The notes beneath the pieces are model-generated. The model did not search any database and had not been told where the DNA came from. It saw only the letters and a program-made list of their open reading frames with translations. From the NCBI GenBank assembly GCA_026392935.1, contig JAPLBE010000011.1, forward strand, positions 1-64,000: 64,000 nucleotides of DNA. Direction: 5' to 3'. Position numbers and translations under genes: made by a program. The stretch comes from Actinomycetota bacterium. Its GTDB lineage: Bacteria > Actinomycetota > Actinomycetes > Nanopelagicales > Nanopelagicaceae. This document shows, in pieces, positions 47,382-56,349 of this stretch; the first letter of the stretch is position 1, and each line of letters begins with the position of its first letter.

Positions 47382-47946
47382 AACCGATAGTGGCTACACC
47401 ATCTGGAAGTGGCGGCAATCCTGAGACCTCAGTCATGAGATTGCACCAAGCTTGAACATGTAAAAACATATCTTCAACAGAATTAATTATGGGAGTCCAG
47501 GATGCACGAATCTCAATTTCAGAATCATCATTGCGTGGTGATAATTTTCCAAATGAAGCACTGGATACTCGCGTGACGGTGCCACTTGAAGCGTTAAATT
47601 GTGCACCAGTTGCATTGAGTGAATCCAACAACCAATTCCAACCGACTTCAGGTAACAGTGGATCTTCTTGCATTTCACTTTCGACATCGGCTCGCATGAA
47701 AGTAACGCATCGATAGTCACCTTCCCACGTATCTTGTCCACCAGGCTCATGTAAAAGCACGAATCTTCCTGATGCTATTTCTTCTTCAGCGTCCGCTAGC
47801 AGACCATTGGAAATATCTGCTGTGAATGCAAATGAGTGAGCAGCCAATTTTTGCGGAGCAGGAACTTCCTCAAGAATAATCTCAGGGCGAGGGGTAAAGG
47901 TGCGAAGAAGTTCAATCATTTCGCTAAAAGAAAGAGTTGACTTCAC
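47362..47946 (-). CDS. DUF3000 family protein
   Basis: A 194-residue cytosolic actinobacterial protein of unknown function. It contains the family-type FALLHEPGGQ-like segment (FVLLHEPGGQDTWEGDYRCV) and the C-terminal IEIRASWTPIINSVEDMFLHVQAWCNLM region. It is paired with RNase D in many actinobacteria, suggesting a shared RNA-related role (inferred). Divergent from the EamA transporter. Confidence 0.85.
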   Translation of the reverse strand: MKSTLSFSEMIELLRTFTPRPEIILEEVPAPQKLAAHSFAFTADISNGLLADAEEEIASGRFVLLHEPGGQDTWEGDYRCVTFMRADVESEMQEDPLLPEVGWNWLLDSLNATGAQFNASSGTVTRVSSASFGKLSPRNDDSEIEIRASWTPIINSVEDMFLHVQAWCNLMTEVSGLPPLPDGVATIGFARRRG

Positions 47947-48017
47947 TGGTTGATTCTAAAGTTTAAGTCGTGGTTTAGGCGGGAGGCTAAGCGGATTCAC
48001 GGGTAGAGTCTGCGCTT

Positions 48018-48860
48018 ATGGCAAGCGCATTGGCACTTTTATCGAGTCTTCTCTGGGGAAGTGCCGATTATGCAGGCGGAATTCTCAGTAAGAAGTTTCC
48101 TGCAATCGCTGTACTTGCAGTCAGCCAAGCAATTGGATTTCTCACAGGTGCAAGCCTTGTTCTCATTAGCGGCGCCTGGCATGCAGAGGCTTTTGGAAGC
48201 AGTGGATATTTCTTTCCCGGAGTTATTGCAGGCATTTCTGGATTCCTAGGTTTGATTTCGTTGTATGCCGGATTATCAACTGGGCGCATGGGTGTTGTCT
48301 CGCCAATAAGTGCATTGAGCGCATTGATCCCGTTGTCGTACGCCTTGATTGTTAAAGGTGACGATCTCTCATTGATTCTCTCGGTTGGAGTTGTCTTTGC
48401 CATGTTGGGCGGATTTCTCGCAAGTGGTCCGGAAGTTTCACAGGGTTTGCCACTTAAACCGGTCTTGTTGGCACTGAGTGCGGCATTCTTCTTCGGAGTC
48501 GCACTCGTATGCATGGCGATGGGATCTGAAAGCAGCGCTCTTATGACAATGACAACAATGCGAACCACTACTTTGTTAATTGGTATCGCGCTTTTCATAA
48601 AATTCAGAAACATTGGTGGGTTGGGAAAAAGTCAGATACCAGTTTTAGTCTTTATTGGGGTTGCAGATTTTGCGGCTAATTTATTATTGGGAGTTGCTAC
48701 GACAAAGGGTTTGGTCTCATTAGCAATGGTCTTAGGCGCTCTTTATCCGATCGCTACCGCAGTTCTTGCTTACATATTTCTTAATGAAAGACTGCATCGA
48801 GTGCAGTACTTTGGAATCGTCTTTGCCGTCGTTGGTGTCTCACTCATTTCAGCATTTTAA
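48018..48860 (+). CDS. EamA-family (DMT) transporter
   Basis: A 280-residue inner-membrane protein with about ten helices in two EamA repeats. The first repeat has LLSSLLWGSADYAGGILSKKF and the second LALSAAFFFGVALVCMAMG, ending in LNERLHRVQYFGIVFAVVGVSLI. Members export metabolites or amino acids; the substrate here is unknown. Confidence 0.87.
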   Translation: MASALALLSSLLWGSADYAGGILSKKFPAIAVLAVSQAIGFLTGASLVLISGAWHAEAFGSSGYFFPGVIAGISGFLGLISLYAGLSTGRMGVVSPISALSALIPLSYALIVKGDDLSLILSVGVVFAMLGGFLASGPEVSQGLPLKPVLLALSAAFFFGVALVCMAMGSESSALMTMTTMRTTTLLIGIALFIKFRNIGGLGKSQIPVLVFIGVADFAANLLLGVATTKGLVSLAMVLGALYPIATAVLAYIFLNERLHRVQYFGIVFAVVGVSLISAF

Positions 48861-48875
48861 TCAGGACCAAAGAAT

Positions 48876-49367
48876 CTATCTTTTCGCTGAAATCATCCGA
48901 GTTCCATCTGAGATCTTCTCGGTCATTGAACTAAAGTGATTGAGAAGTTCTTGGATATCAATTTTATCTGCGCCATCTATTGATTCGGTAATGCTCAGTT
49001 CAAGTTCATCGATTCTGCCTTGCGCTATAAGTTCATTGATGATTGAAATCCCGGCTTCTATGTGTACAACTGGACCGAACATTGCTATTGCTTTATCTAC
49101 AGCTTGGCTGGGGGAAAGATTCCAGCAGTACGCCAAACGATTGCCCGCTAAAGGATTAAATAAACTGCGAGAGAGAACTACAACAGGTACAGGAGTTCTT
49201 TGGTAGGGCTCATTTCGCGCAGTATTTCCTCCGATGATGATGCAATCGGCTGAACGGCGTCTTTGTAAAAATTGAGAACGGTCAATTGCGCTGGTAATTC
49301 CGCCCGAATTGCCGTTTCTCGATGTTGATCCATCGGCTCCGACGACCAGGGTTGCAATGACGGGCAT
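48876..49367 (-). CDS. RibD C-terminal-like reductase (short)
   Basis: A 163-residue protein similar to the reductase domain of RibD/dihydrofolate reductase-like proteins: MPVIATLVVGADGSTSRNG, SADCIIIGGNTARNE, VHIEAGISIINELIAQGRIDELELSI. It lacks the deaminase domain and is shorter than usual RibD_C proteins (about 220 or more). It may act in riboflavin, pteridine or another NADPH reduction; the role is not clear. No other riboflavin gene is near. Confidence 0.68.
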   Translation of the reverse strand: MPVIATLVVGADGSTSRNGNSGGITSAIDRSQFLQRRRSADCIIIGGNTARNEPYQRTPVPVVVLSRSLFNPLAGNRLAYCWNLSPSQAVDKAIAMFGPVVHIEAGISIINELIAQGRIDELELSITESIDGADKIDIQELLNHFSSMTEKISDGTRMISAKR

Positions 49368-49458
49368 ATGCGCAGAATATTGTTTATCTCACTCAATTAT
49401 CAGCGTATTTGCTCCTTTCACATTGAAAAACTGCGTGTCGGGGCGTTAGCCTTAAAAC

Positions 49459-50469
49459 ATGAGAAACCAGATAAAGCTCCTTGCTTTGACAGTTTCGTTC
49501 ACCGTTTTCATCTCCCTCGTTGGACAGCCCGTATCGCAAGCGGCTCAGACGTTAGCCCAGGTACAGGCACAGGTCATTCGACTTGAAGAAGAGGCGACTT
49601 CTGCAGCCGAAGGTGCGCAAGAAGCAAAAGTGAAATTAGCCGCACTTACCAGAAGTCTGGAAGGAATTCAGGCGCGAGCTGCAATACAAGGAAAGACAGT
49701 TGATGCGATATCAAAAACTCTTGGAGTTATCGCAATAAATCAATACAAGTCTGGAACGCTCAGCGAAAGCCTCGAATTGCTTTTCTCATCTGACCCATCG
49801 CTATATCTCTCATCGGCCGGATCACTTGATGCCATTACACGTCAAAAAGGAATTCAACTCCGTAAATTTCAATCCGCAGAACAGCAGTTAAAAGCGACCT
49901 CGCTAACAGTCAGCGACCGACTTGCCCAAGTTAAGGCTCTCCAGAAAAGACTTGCCGAACGTAGCGCGGTCGCAACAAAAAAATTGGCTCAAGCCGAATC
50001 TCTACTCGCTAAGTTAAAGAAGGAAGATAGAGAGCGTTTAGCGCGATTGGCTCAAGAGCGAGAAGATGCTGATCAAGCTTCATCCTTGGCTGCTGCAAAG
50101 GGACTCACCGGCGTTTCTGGGCGAGCGGGTACAGCTCTTAAGTTTGCTCTTAAGCAAATTGGTGATCGATATGTTTTCGGCGCCGATGGAATGATCTACT
50201 GGGATTGCTCAGGGCTCACGATGCGTGCTTATCAGACCGCTGGAGTCTCTCTCCCTCATTCGTCAGCTGCTCAATCTCGAATGGGAAAAAGAATTCCATT
50301 CAGCCAGAAAAAACCTGGCGACTTACTCTTCTTCGGTCGTCCGGTTTCACATGTTGGAATTTATTTAGGTGGAGGCAAGATGGTGCACGCACCTCGTTCT
50401 GGATCTAGAGTGAAAATTGCTCCACCAAATATGGGACGCAAGCCATTGGTTGCCGTTCGCCGGTTCTAA
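49459..50469 (+). CDS. Secreted NlpC/P60 peptidoglycan endopeptidase
   Basis: Cell-wall hydrolase of 336 residues. A signal peptide (LLALTVSFTVFISLVG, cleavage near SQAAQ) is followed by a long coiled coil (about 40-210) and an NlpC/P60 domain with catalytic DCSGLTMRAYQTAG and HVGIYLGGGKMVHAP. The architecture is that of RipA/RipC-type proteins, which cut stem peptides during division. It precedes the PimB-like gene by three bases, as in the Rv2190c-Rv2188c region of Mycobacterium by my recall. Confidence 0.93.
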   Translation: MRNQIKLLALTVSFTVFISLVGQPVSQAAQTLAQVQAQVIRLEEEATSAAEGAQEAKVKLAALTRSLEGIQARAAIQGKTVDAISKTLGVIAINQYKSGTLSESLELLFSSDPSLYLSSAGSLDAITRQKGIQLRKFQSAEQQLKATSLTVSDRLAQVKALQKRLAERSAVATKKLAQAESLLAKLKKEDRERLARLAQEREDADQASSLAAAKGLTGVSGRAGTALKFALKQIGDRYVFGADGMIYWDCSGLTMRAYQTAGVSLPHSSAAQSRMGKRIPFSQKKPGDLLFFGRPVSHVGIYLGGGKMVHAPRSGSRVKIAPPNMGRKPLVAVRRF

Positions 50470-50472
50470 CTG

Positions 50473-51609
50473 ATGGAGAAAATACTCTGCATTACCAATG
50501 ATTTTGGACCTCGTGCAGGCGGTATAGAAAGTTTTGTTATAGGCCTGATTGAAAGATTTCCCAAGCATTCTGTAATTGTCTATACATCTTCACAAGATGG
50601 TTCTGAGGCTTTCGATGGAGCTTGGAATCGTAACTTTGGAGTTGAAGTAATTCGAGATAAATCGAAAGTACTTCTTCCTAGTTTTCGCGTAGGTCGCAAT
50701 GTACGAAAAATTGTGTTTGAGAGAAAAATTGAGAGCGTATTCTTTGGAGCAGCAGCTCCTTTGGGACTTCTTTCTCAAGGGTTGCGCAAAGCAGGCACAC
50801 GCCGAATCGTCGCACTCACACATGGACATGAAGTGTGGTGGGCAAAAGTTTGGCCATTTCGGATTGCGCTCAAGCGAATTGGCGCGGGCGTAGATTATCT
50901 GACGTACTTGGGCCCATTCACGAAAGATCAGATTTCACGTGCACTCAGGGAATCGGATCGCACGAAACTTATTCATATCGCACCTGGTATCGACACGGAC
51001 CATTTCTCACCTCAGGATTCTACGAACAATCTTCGTGCTTCACTTGGGTTAACTGATAAGAAAGTAATCGTTAGCGTAGGCAGGTTAGTTCATCGCAAAG
51101 GCCAAGATATTTTGATTGAAGCACTACCTCAAATCGCACGCGAGGTGCCGAATGTTCATCTTCTCTTTATTGGTGAGGGTCCATATCGAAATGAACTGGA
51201 CAACCGCATTAATAAATTGGGTTTGTCTGATCGAGTAACTTTTATTGGACGAGTGCAGTTTGCAGAGCTACCAAGATATTTCTGCGCCGGAGATATCTTT
51301 GCCATGCCATCTCGTTCTCGGCTTGGTGGGCTTGAAGTTGAAGGGTTAGGCATTGTTTATCTAGAAGCTAGCGCGTGTGGCCTTGCGGTAATTGGTGGAA
51401 TATCTGGGGGAGCACCTGATGCGGTTCTTCAAGGGCAAACAGGTTTTTCTGTTGATGGAACTTCCGCCACTGATGTTGCATCTTCTGCGATCAACTTGTT
51501 GAGCAATCAAGTTCTCTCACAGCATCTAGGTGAAAACGGAAGACGCTGGGTAGTAGAGCAGTGGCGTTGGGAAATCTGGGCCGCAAAGTTTCTAGAACTC
51601 TTTAAGTGA
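50473..51609 (+). CDS. GT4 glycosyltransferase, PimB-like mannosyltransferase
   Basis: A 378-residue GT-B glycosyltransferase. The N-terminal NDFGPRAGGIESFVIGL and the donor-binding EX7E-type region around SRSRLGGLEVEGLGIVYLEASACGLAVIGG support GT4. The closest expected role is addition of the second mannose to phosphatidyl-myo-inositol (PimB'), since it sits between NlpC/P60 and fadD genes as in mycobacteria and corynebacteria, and ino1 lies in the same window. A related lipid mannosyltransferase activity (MgtA) cannot be excluded. It overlaps the convergent response-regulator gene by eight bases. Confidence 0.8.
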   Translation: MEKILCITNDFGPRAGGIESFVIGLIERFPKHSVIVYTSSQDGSEAFDGAWNRNFGVEVIRDKSKVLLPSFRVGRNVRKIVFERKIESVFFGAAAPLGLLSQGLRKAGTRRIVALTHGHEVWWAKVWPFRIALKRIGAGVDYLTYLGPFTKDQISRALRESDRTKLIHIAPGIDTDHFSPQDSTNNLRASLGLTDKKVIVSVGRLVHRKGQDILIEALPQIAREVPNVHLLFIGEGPYRNELDNRINKLGLSDRVTFIGRVQFAELPRYFCAGDIFAMPSRSRLGGLEVEGLGIVYLEASACGLAVIGGISGGAPDAVLQGQTGFSVDGTSATDVASSAINLLSNQVLSQHLGENGRRWVVEQWRWEIWAAKFLELFK

Positions 51610-52219
51610 TTCCTGAAACTCGAGCTTTTTCAATTGCTTGAACTCGGTTGTTTACGTGTAGTTTTCTATATACAGATGAGAGATGTGTTTTCAGCGTTGC
51701 CTCACTGATAAATAGTGAGGACGCTAATTCCTTAAGTGGTTCACCACGATAGAGTTGAGTAAGAATTTGCAGCTCGCGTTGCGATAATCCAAATGTGCGC
51801 TCTTTGGTTTCGAGTTTATGATTGAGATCTTTTGCGGAGAATTTTTCGGGTGAAAGTAATGCGAATTCAAGCGCCGACTTCAACTCTGACAGAGGTGCAG
51901 ACTTATTGAGGAATGCGCTGGCCCCCGCCTTCATGGCTCCAATGACAAATTCATTACTCTCGTTGAAACTGAGGACCACTATTGCGAGGGTTTTTGAAAT
52001 TGTTCGCGCCCAAGAAACTATCTCAAGCCCATTTCCATCTGGAAGATTTATATCAACAATCATTGCATCAGGATCTATTTTCGCAGTTTGTGCAAGGGCT
52101 TCGGATTTACTTCCCGCCTCGAAGATTTCATAAATCTCGTAGCTTTCTAGCGCTGATCGGATTCCTTGGCGAACAACTGCATGGTCATCAATAATCAGAA
52201 CACGTTTGATTGTGTTCAC
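51602..52219 (-). CDS. NarL/LuxR-type response regulator
   Basis: A 205-residue two-component regulator. The receiver domain (about 5-120) has the acidic pair DDH near residue 11 and the phosphoacceptor Asp56 in MIVDINLPDG, with Lys in LNKSAPLSEL. The C-terminal LuxR helix-turn-helix is LSQRELQILTQLYRGEPLKELA to ATLKTHLSSVYRKL. It overlaps the kinase gene by four bases. Together they are inserted, relative to the mycobacterial order, between pimB and fadD. Confidence 0.93.
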   Translation of the reverse strand: MNTIKRVLIIDDHAVVRQGIRSALESYEIYEIFEAGSKSEALAQTAKIDPDAMIVDINLPDGNGLEIVSWARTISKTLAIVVLSFNESNEFVIGAMKAGASAFLNKSAPLSELKSALEFALLSPEKFSAKDLNHKLETKERTFGLSQRELQILTQLYRGEPLKELASSLFISEATLKTHLSSVYRKLHVNNRVQAIEKARVSGIT

Positions 52220-52788
52220 AGAAGGATGGTTATTTTTGTTCCGAACTTATTGTCCATGGCAAAGCTTCCGGACAAGTTCTCAATTCTCTCTTTGACGCCA
52301 GCTAAACCCCAATGCCCGTCTTTCATAACAGCTCCTCCGGTGCCATCATCTGAGATTTCGAGGCACGTTTTATTGTTGAGCATGTACGTCTTTATGACTA
52401 TGTGGGTAGCCCTAGAGTGCGCCTGGATGTTACGTAGGATTTCAGTAACAATGGCTGAAAGCTCAGAAGAATCTGATGACGAAATCACCAGATCTGCAAC
52501 ATCAAAGGTGCACTCGATTGTGGGACAGATTTGCAGGACTAATTTTTTGAGTGAATCCTGAGTGAAGTGCTCATCGGTGTCTCTGAGTTTCAGGATTTCA
52601 TTTCGCACCTTTGAGATTAACTCATCAATCTGAAATCGCGAACCTCTAAGCCCTTCGCGTACTGGCTGCGAAATTACAGAGTCAGCAAGGAGCACATCAA
52701 TTGAATATCCGAGTGCTACAAGGTCCTGAGCAATACCATCGTGTAACTCCCGAGCAATTGATAAACGCTCGGGAGTGCGATCATCCAC
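52216..52788 (-). CDS. Minimal soluble histidine kinase (HisKA_3 type)
   Basis: A 190-residue sensor kinase with almost nothing but the catalytic core: the H box RELHDGIAQDLVALG (His16), a dimerisation helix, an N box in EILRNIQAHSRATHIVI, and the G box ISDDGTGG plus GHWGLAGVKERIE. There is no membrane helix, PAS or GAF domain, so the signal must be cytosolic or come from a partner protein. GTG start three bases after the fadD stop suggests one fadD-kinase-regulator transcript. Confidence 0.9.
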   Translation of the reverse strand: MDDRTPERLSIARELHDGIAQDLVALGYSIDVLLADSVISQPVREGLRGSRFQIDELISKVRNEILKLRDTDEHFTQDSLKKLVLQICPTIECTFDVADLVISSSDSSELSAIVTEILRNIQAHSRATHIVIKTYMLNNKTCLEISDDGTGGAVMKDGHWGLAGVKERIENLSGSFAMDNKFGTKITILL

Positions 52789-52791
52789 TAA

Positions 52792-54579
52792 TTACTTAGC
52801 AAAAAGTGCTGTGATTTCGGCAGCATATTGCTCTCCGATCACGTGACGCTTGAGTGATAACTTCGCAGTGAGTTGCCCACCAGCGATGGTGAAATCTGTA
52901 GGCAAAATCGAAAACTTTCGAATTGATTCTGCTTTTGAGACTGCTTTATTTGCTTCATCTACAGCCGTTTGAATCACTGCAATTAAATCTGGATCATTGC
53001 GAAGAGTTTCTAGAGTAGCTCCGGCCTTGTTGTTTGCTGCAATCCAGCCCTTCAGCATGTCTTGGTCAATAGTTATGAGCGAGGCAATAAATGGTTGATT
53101 ATCTCCAACAACCATGCACTGGCTGACGAGCGGATGGGCACGAAGACGGTCTTCAAGTACTGCTGGTGCTACGTTCTTTCCACCTGCGGTAACAATGAGT
53201 TCCTTCTTGCGGCCAGTGATGTACAAGAAACCTTCATCATCAAGTCGACCGAGGTCTCCGGTTCTAAACCACTTTCCATCGAATACTTCTTGGTTCGCTG
53301 CATCGTTCTGCCAATAACCGCGCATCACAATAGGACCACTAATGAGTACTTCACCATCTTCTGCAATTTTGATTGCGTTGCCCGGAATTGGCCTTCCAAC
53401 TGATCCCACACGCAATGCATTTGAGAGGTTGAGTGTTGCACCAGCAGTAGTTTCGGTAAGTCCGTAACCTTCAAGAATCGTAATTCCTGCACCTCGATAG
53501 AAATGTCCTAAGCGAACTCCAAGAGGCGCTCCTCCTGAGATCGCAGCTTCAACTGCACCACCCATGGCAGCGCGAATCTTTGAGAATACGAGTTTGTCGA
53601 AGAGTGCGTGCTTAAGAGTGAGAAGTGGATTAAATCCGCGCTTATCTTGAGCTTCGCTATACGCGATTGCAACCTCAGCGGCTTTTCTAAAGATTTTTCC
53701 TTTTCCTGCCGCTTCAGCCTTTGCTTCTGCACCGTTGTAAATCTTTTCAAAGATGCGAGGCACAGCAAGAACGAATGTTGGCTTAAATGATGCAAGGTCT
53801 GGTTGCAAGCGCCCAACGGGATCGCTGCAATGCGCAAGATGAAGCCCTGCGCGAATTGCGCCAATTTGAACCATGCGGCCGAAAACGTGAGCCACGGGCA
53901 AGAATAGAAGTGTTGAGCCTCCTGGCTTAAGAAACAGGTCGCTGGCACCTTCTACAACATTTCCACACTCTGATAGGAAGTTTGAGTGAGTGAGCTGAAC
54001 GCCTTTCGGACGGCCAGTTGTACCCGAAGTATAAATAAGGGTTGCAAGACTTGATGGCACAATTGCATTTCTACGACGTTCAATCTCTTCATCGGAGATG
54101 TTTGAACCAGCATGCCGAAGTGTTGCCAAAACATCCTCTGTCATTACCCATACGTGCTTTGTGTGGCTCGGTAAAACTGAATTAACTAATTCTTTATGTG
54201 TTGGTGTTTCTACAATTAATCCAACAGCGCCTGAATCGTTGAGAATCCAATCCACTTGTTCCGCAGAAGATGTTTCATAAATAGGAACAACGCATCCACC
54301 GGCGTACCAAATGGCAAAATCAAGAATCGTCCATTCGTAGCGAGTGCGAGCCATGATTGCGACTCGATCTCCGATTTGGATTCCAGCGGCGACTAGGCCT
54401 TTTGCAGTCGCACGAACTTCCTCATCGACTTCACGCGCAGTTACGGGCTGCCATCCGTCGCCGAGTGGGCGCGACATTGTGACGCGATCTGGTTCGAGCG
54501 AAGCTCGCTCTGCAACAAGATTTGTGAGGTTACCGGCGGTTGCAGTTTCTACAATGGCGGGGGTGGAGATTTCATTCAT
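52792..54579 (-). CDS. fadD: Long-chain fatty acid--CoA ligase
   Basis: AMP-forming enzyme that activates fatty acids to acyl-CoA. The 595-residue protein has the P-loop-like YTSGTTGRPKGVQLTHSN, the GYGLTETTAGATLN motif, the adenylation motif WFRTGDLGRLDDEGFLYITGRKKELI and a C-terminal catalytic lysine region. It corresponds to mycobacterial FadD15 by position (pimB-fadD-SRPBCC). It heads the operon with the two-component genes and is divergent from the SRPBCC gene. Confidence 0.94.
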   Translation of the reverse strand: MNEISTPAIVETATAGNLTNLVAERASLEPDRVTMSRPLGDGWQPVTAREVDEEVRATAKGLVAAGIQIGDRVAIMARTRYEWTILDFAIWYAGGCVVPIYETSSAEQVDWILNDSGAVGLIVETPTHKELVNSVLPSHTKHVWVMTEDVLATLRHAGSNISDEEIERRRNAIVPSSLATLIYTSGTTGRPKGVQLTHSNFLSECGNVVEGASDLFLKPGGSTLLFLPVAHVFGRMVQIGAIRAGLHLAHCSDPVGRLQPDLASFKPTFVLAVPRIFEKIYNGAEAKAEAAGKGKIFRKAAEVAIAYSEAQDKRGFNPLLTLKHALFDKLVFSKIRAAMGGAVEAAISGGAPLGVRLGHFYRGAGITILEGYGLTETTAGATLNLSNALRVGSVGRPIPGNAIKIAEDGEVLISGPIVMRGYWQNDAANQEVFDGKWFRTGDLGRLDDEGFLYITGRKKELIVTAGGKNVAPAVLEDRLRAHPLVSQCMVVGDNQPFIASLITIDQDMLKGWIAANNKAGATLETLRNDPDLIAVIQTAVDEANKAVSKAESIRKFSILPTDFTIAGGQLTAKLSLKRHVIGEQYAAEITALFAK

Positions 54580-54648
54580 GACCCTAACGCTATATGGACA
54601 GGCCCAGAAAAGGGAAGATTATTTGTGAGGAATTGGTAACCTTCCACC

Positions 54649-55083
54649 ATGTCCCAGAAAAGTAGTTCAACCGTTCTTATTGACGCCCCACTTTCAGAAG
54701 TTCAGGAGGCGCTCTTCTCCGTTGGGGCATACCCAGAATGGCTTTCTTCAATTAAGAAAGCTGAGGTTCTCGAGTCTGATGGCGTGGGGCAGGTGCTCAA
54801 AGCGAAACTCTCCATCGATGCTGGAATGATGAAAGATCGTGTCACTCTCGATTACGACTGGAGCGGGGCGCCTGCACTCTTAAGTTTTTCTCTCGATGAA
54901 GCAGACCTGCTTACACAAATGGATGGCACGTACACTCTGAAGGCAATTGACTCAGATACAACACAAGTTACATACGAACTCACAGTTGCAGTGTCATTGC
55001 CGGTTCCTGCAATGATGATTACCAAGGCGCAGCAGCAAACTATTGAAGCAGCACTTAAAGAACTCGCCGCACGAGTTTCTTAG
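54649..55083 (+). CDS. SRPBCC-family lipid-binding protein
   Basis: A 144-residue START/SRPBCC-fold protein (STVLIDAPLSEVQEALFSVGAYPEWL, DYDWSGAPALLSFSL, TYELTVAVSLPVPAMMI). Proteins of this fold bind hydrophobic ligands in a central pocket. Its place next to fadD agrees with a lipid role, but the ligand is unknown. The stop is immediately followed by the ROK gene start. Confidence 0.85.
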   Translation: MSQKSSSTVLIDAPLSEVQEALFSVGAYPEWLSSIKKAEVLESDGVGQVLKAKLSIDAGMMKDRVTLDYDWSGAPALLSFSLDEADLLTQMDGTYTLKAIDSDTTQVTYELTVAVSLPVPAMMITKAQQQTIEAALKELAARVS

Positions 55084-56028
55084 ATGGGCCTATCAATCGG
55101 GGTCGATGTCGGAGGAACGAAGGTTCTTGGCGGCGTTGTCGATGACTCTGGAAAACTTTTAAAGAGCGCTCGAAAAGATACTCCTCGTGAAGGTGGAGCT
55201 GCACTGACTCAGACGATTGCAGATGTCGCACAGGAATTGATGCACGATTTTTCCGTTGAATCCGTAGGAGTTTCCGCTGCCGGTTTCGTATCTTCAGATC
55301 GTAAAACAATGTTAGCCACTCCAAATATTTCGGGATGGAATGGCGTTGATTTAGATTTTGAACTCACCACACTTCTTGGGTTACCTGTTGTAATTGAAAA
55401 TGACGCGAATGCTGCCGTGTGGGGAGAGGTCAAGTTCGGTGCTGCACGCGGTAAGCAAAATGTTTTGATGATCACTGTGGGAACAGGTATTGGTGGCGGA
55501 ATAGTTGCTAACGGAGAGTTACATCGTGGCGCTTTTGGCATCGCTGCTGAAATCGGTCACATGCGAGTTGTACCAGATGGCTTGCTCTGCGGTTGTGGAG
55601 CACGTGGCTGCTTTGAACAATATGGTTCGGGAAGCGCCTTGGTACGTTTTGCACGCGAATCTGCAAAAGCCAATCCCACTGCAGCCCAATACTTACTTTC
55701 ATTAGGTGATGGTTCAATTGCTGGAATTTCAGGGGGCGCGATTACTAAAGCTGCATCAACTGGCGATGAAATCGCGTTGAATGCATTTTCTACGCTAGGT
55801 GATTGGTTAGGGGCAGGGATAGCTACGCTATCTGTAGTCTTAGATCCAGAGTGCGTAGTTATCGGTGGGGGAGTAATTGACGCTGGAGATATCTTGCTCT
55901 CACCTATTCGAAAGAGTTTAGAAAAATACATGCCATTTGCAAATATGCATCCGTTCCCAGAGATTATTCCTGCTCTTCTCGGTAATGAAGCTGGATTAGT
56001 TGGGGCAGCTGATTTAGCTCGGATGTAA
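55084..56028 (+). CDS. glk: ROK-family glucokinase
   Basis: Cytosolic sugar kinase of 314 residues. N-terminal ATP-binding SIGVDVGGTKVLGGVVDD, the catalytic region VIENDANAAVWGEVKFGAARG, and the ROK zinc site GHMRVVPDGLLCGCGARGCFEQY are intact. Glucose is the likely substrate because the gene is a kinase without the DNA-binding domain of ROK repressors; the sugar is inferred. It follows the SRPBCC gene with no gap. Confidence 0.9.
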   Translation: MGLSIGVDVGGTKVLGGVVDDSGKLLKSARKDTPREGGAALTQTIADVAQELMHDFSVESVGVSAAGFVSSDRKTMLATPNISGWNGVDLDFELTTLLGLPVVIENDANAAVWGEVKFGAARGKQNVLMITVGTGIGGGIVANGELHRGAFGIAAEIGHMRVVPDGLLCGCGARGCFEQYGSGSALVRFARESAKANPTAAQYLLSLGDGSIAGISGGAITKAASTGDEIALNAFSTLGDWLGAGIATLSVVLDPECVVIGGGVIDAGDILLSPIRKSLEKYMPFANMHPFPEIIPALLGNEAGLVGAADLARM

Positions 56029-56037
56029 TTCTAGGAA

Positions 56038-56304
56038 TTAAATGCTCGCCCCATCTTCAGGATTTTGGTTATTTGAATTTTTGAACCATTTGAGAAAAGC
56101 GTTGCGAGCATCCCTTAATTCTTGGAAAAGAGATTTTTTTGGAATCGCAAGCGGTGTGAATCGGTTAACTTTTTCAAATTGATCGAGTTCGTCTAAGTAG
56201 GTGTTGGGAGTTGATTCATCTAGCGAGAGACCTTCGATGATGGATTCAAACTCGGCATTAATGAGATTTAGTTCATCCTCATCTTCGTTCTCGCGCTTGT
56301 CCAT
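56038..56304 (-). CDS. Small acidic conserved hypothetical protein
   Basis: An 88-residue acidic, hydrophilic protein, with DKRENEDEDELNLINAEFESIIEGL at the N-terminus and a basic amphipathic PKKSLFQELRDARNAFLKWFKNS segment that could touch membrane or RNA. I recognise no domain. It lies between the ROK kinase and PlsC, tail to tail with the former and divergent from the latter, a place where small proteins occur in other actinobacteria. Confidence 0.7.
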   Translation of the reverse strand: MDKRENEDEDELNLINAEFESIIEGLSLDESTPNTYLDELDQFEKVNRFTPLAIPKKSLFQELRDARNAFLKWFKNSNNQNPEDGASI

Positions 56305-56349
56305 GGTTTATGTTCGCACAATATGACTCTTTCGCGCTAAATTAGGCGA

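Noticed and set aside
53508-53948. 146-residue minus-strand ORF within fadD
   Set aside because: A different frame of the fadD gene with no recognisable features.
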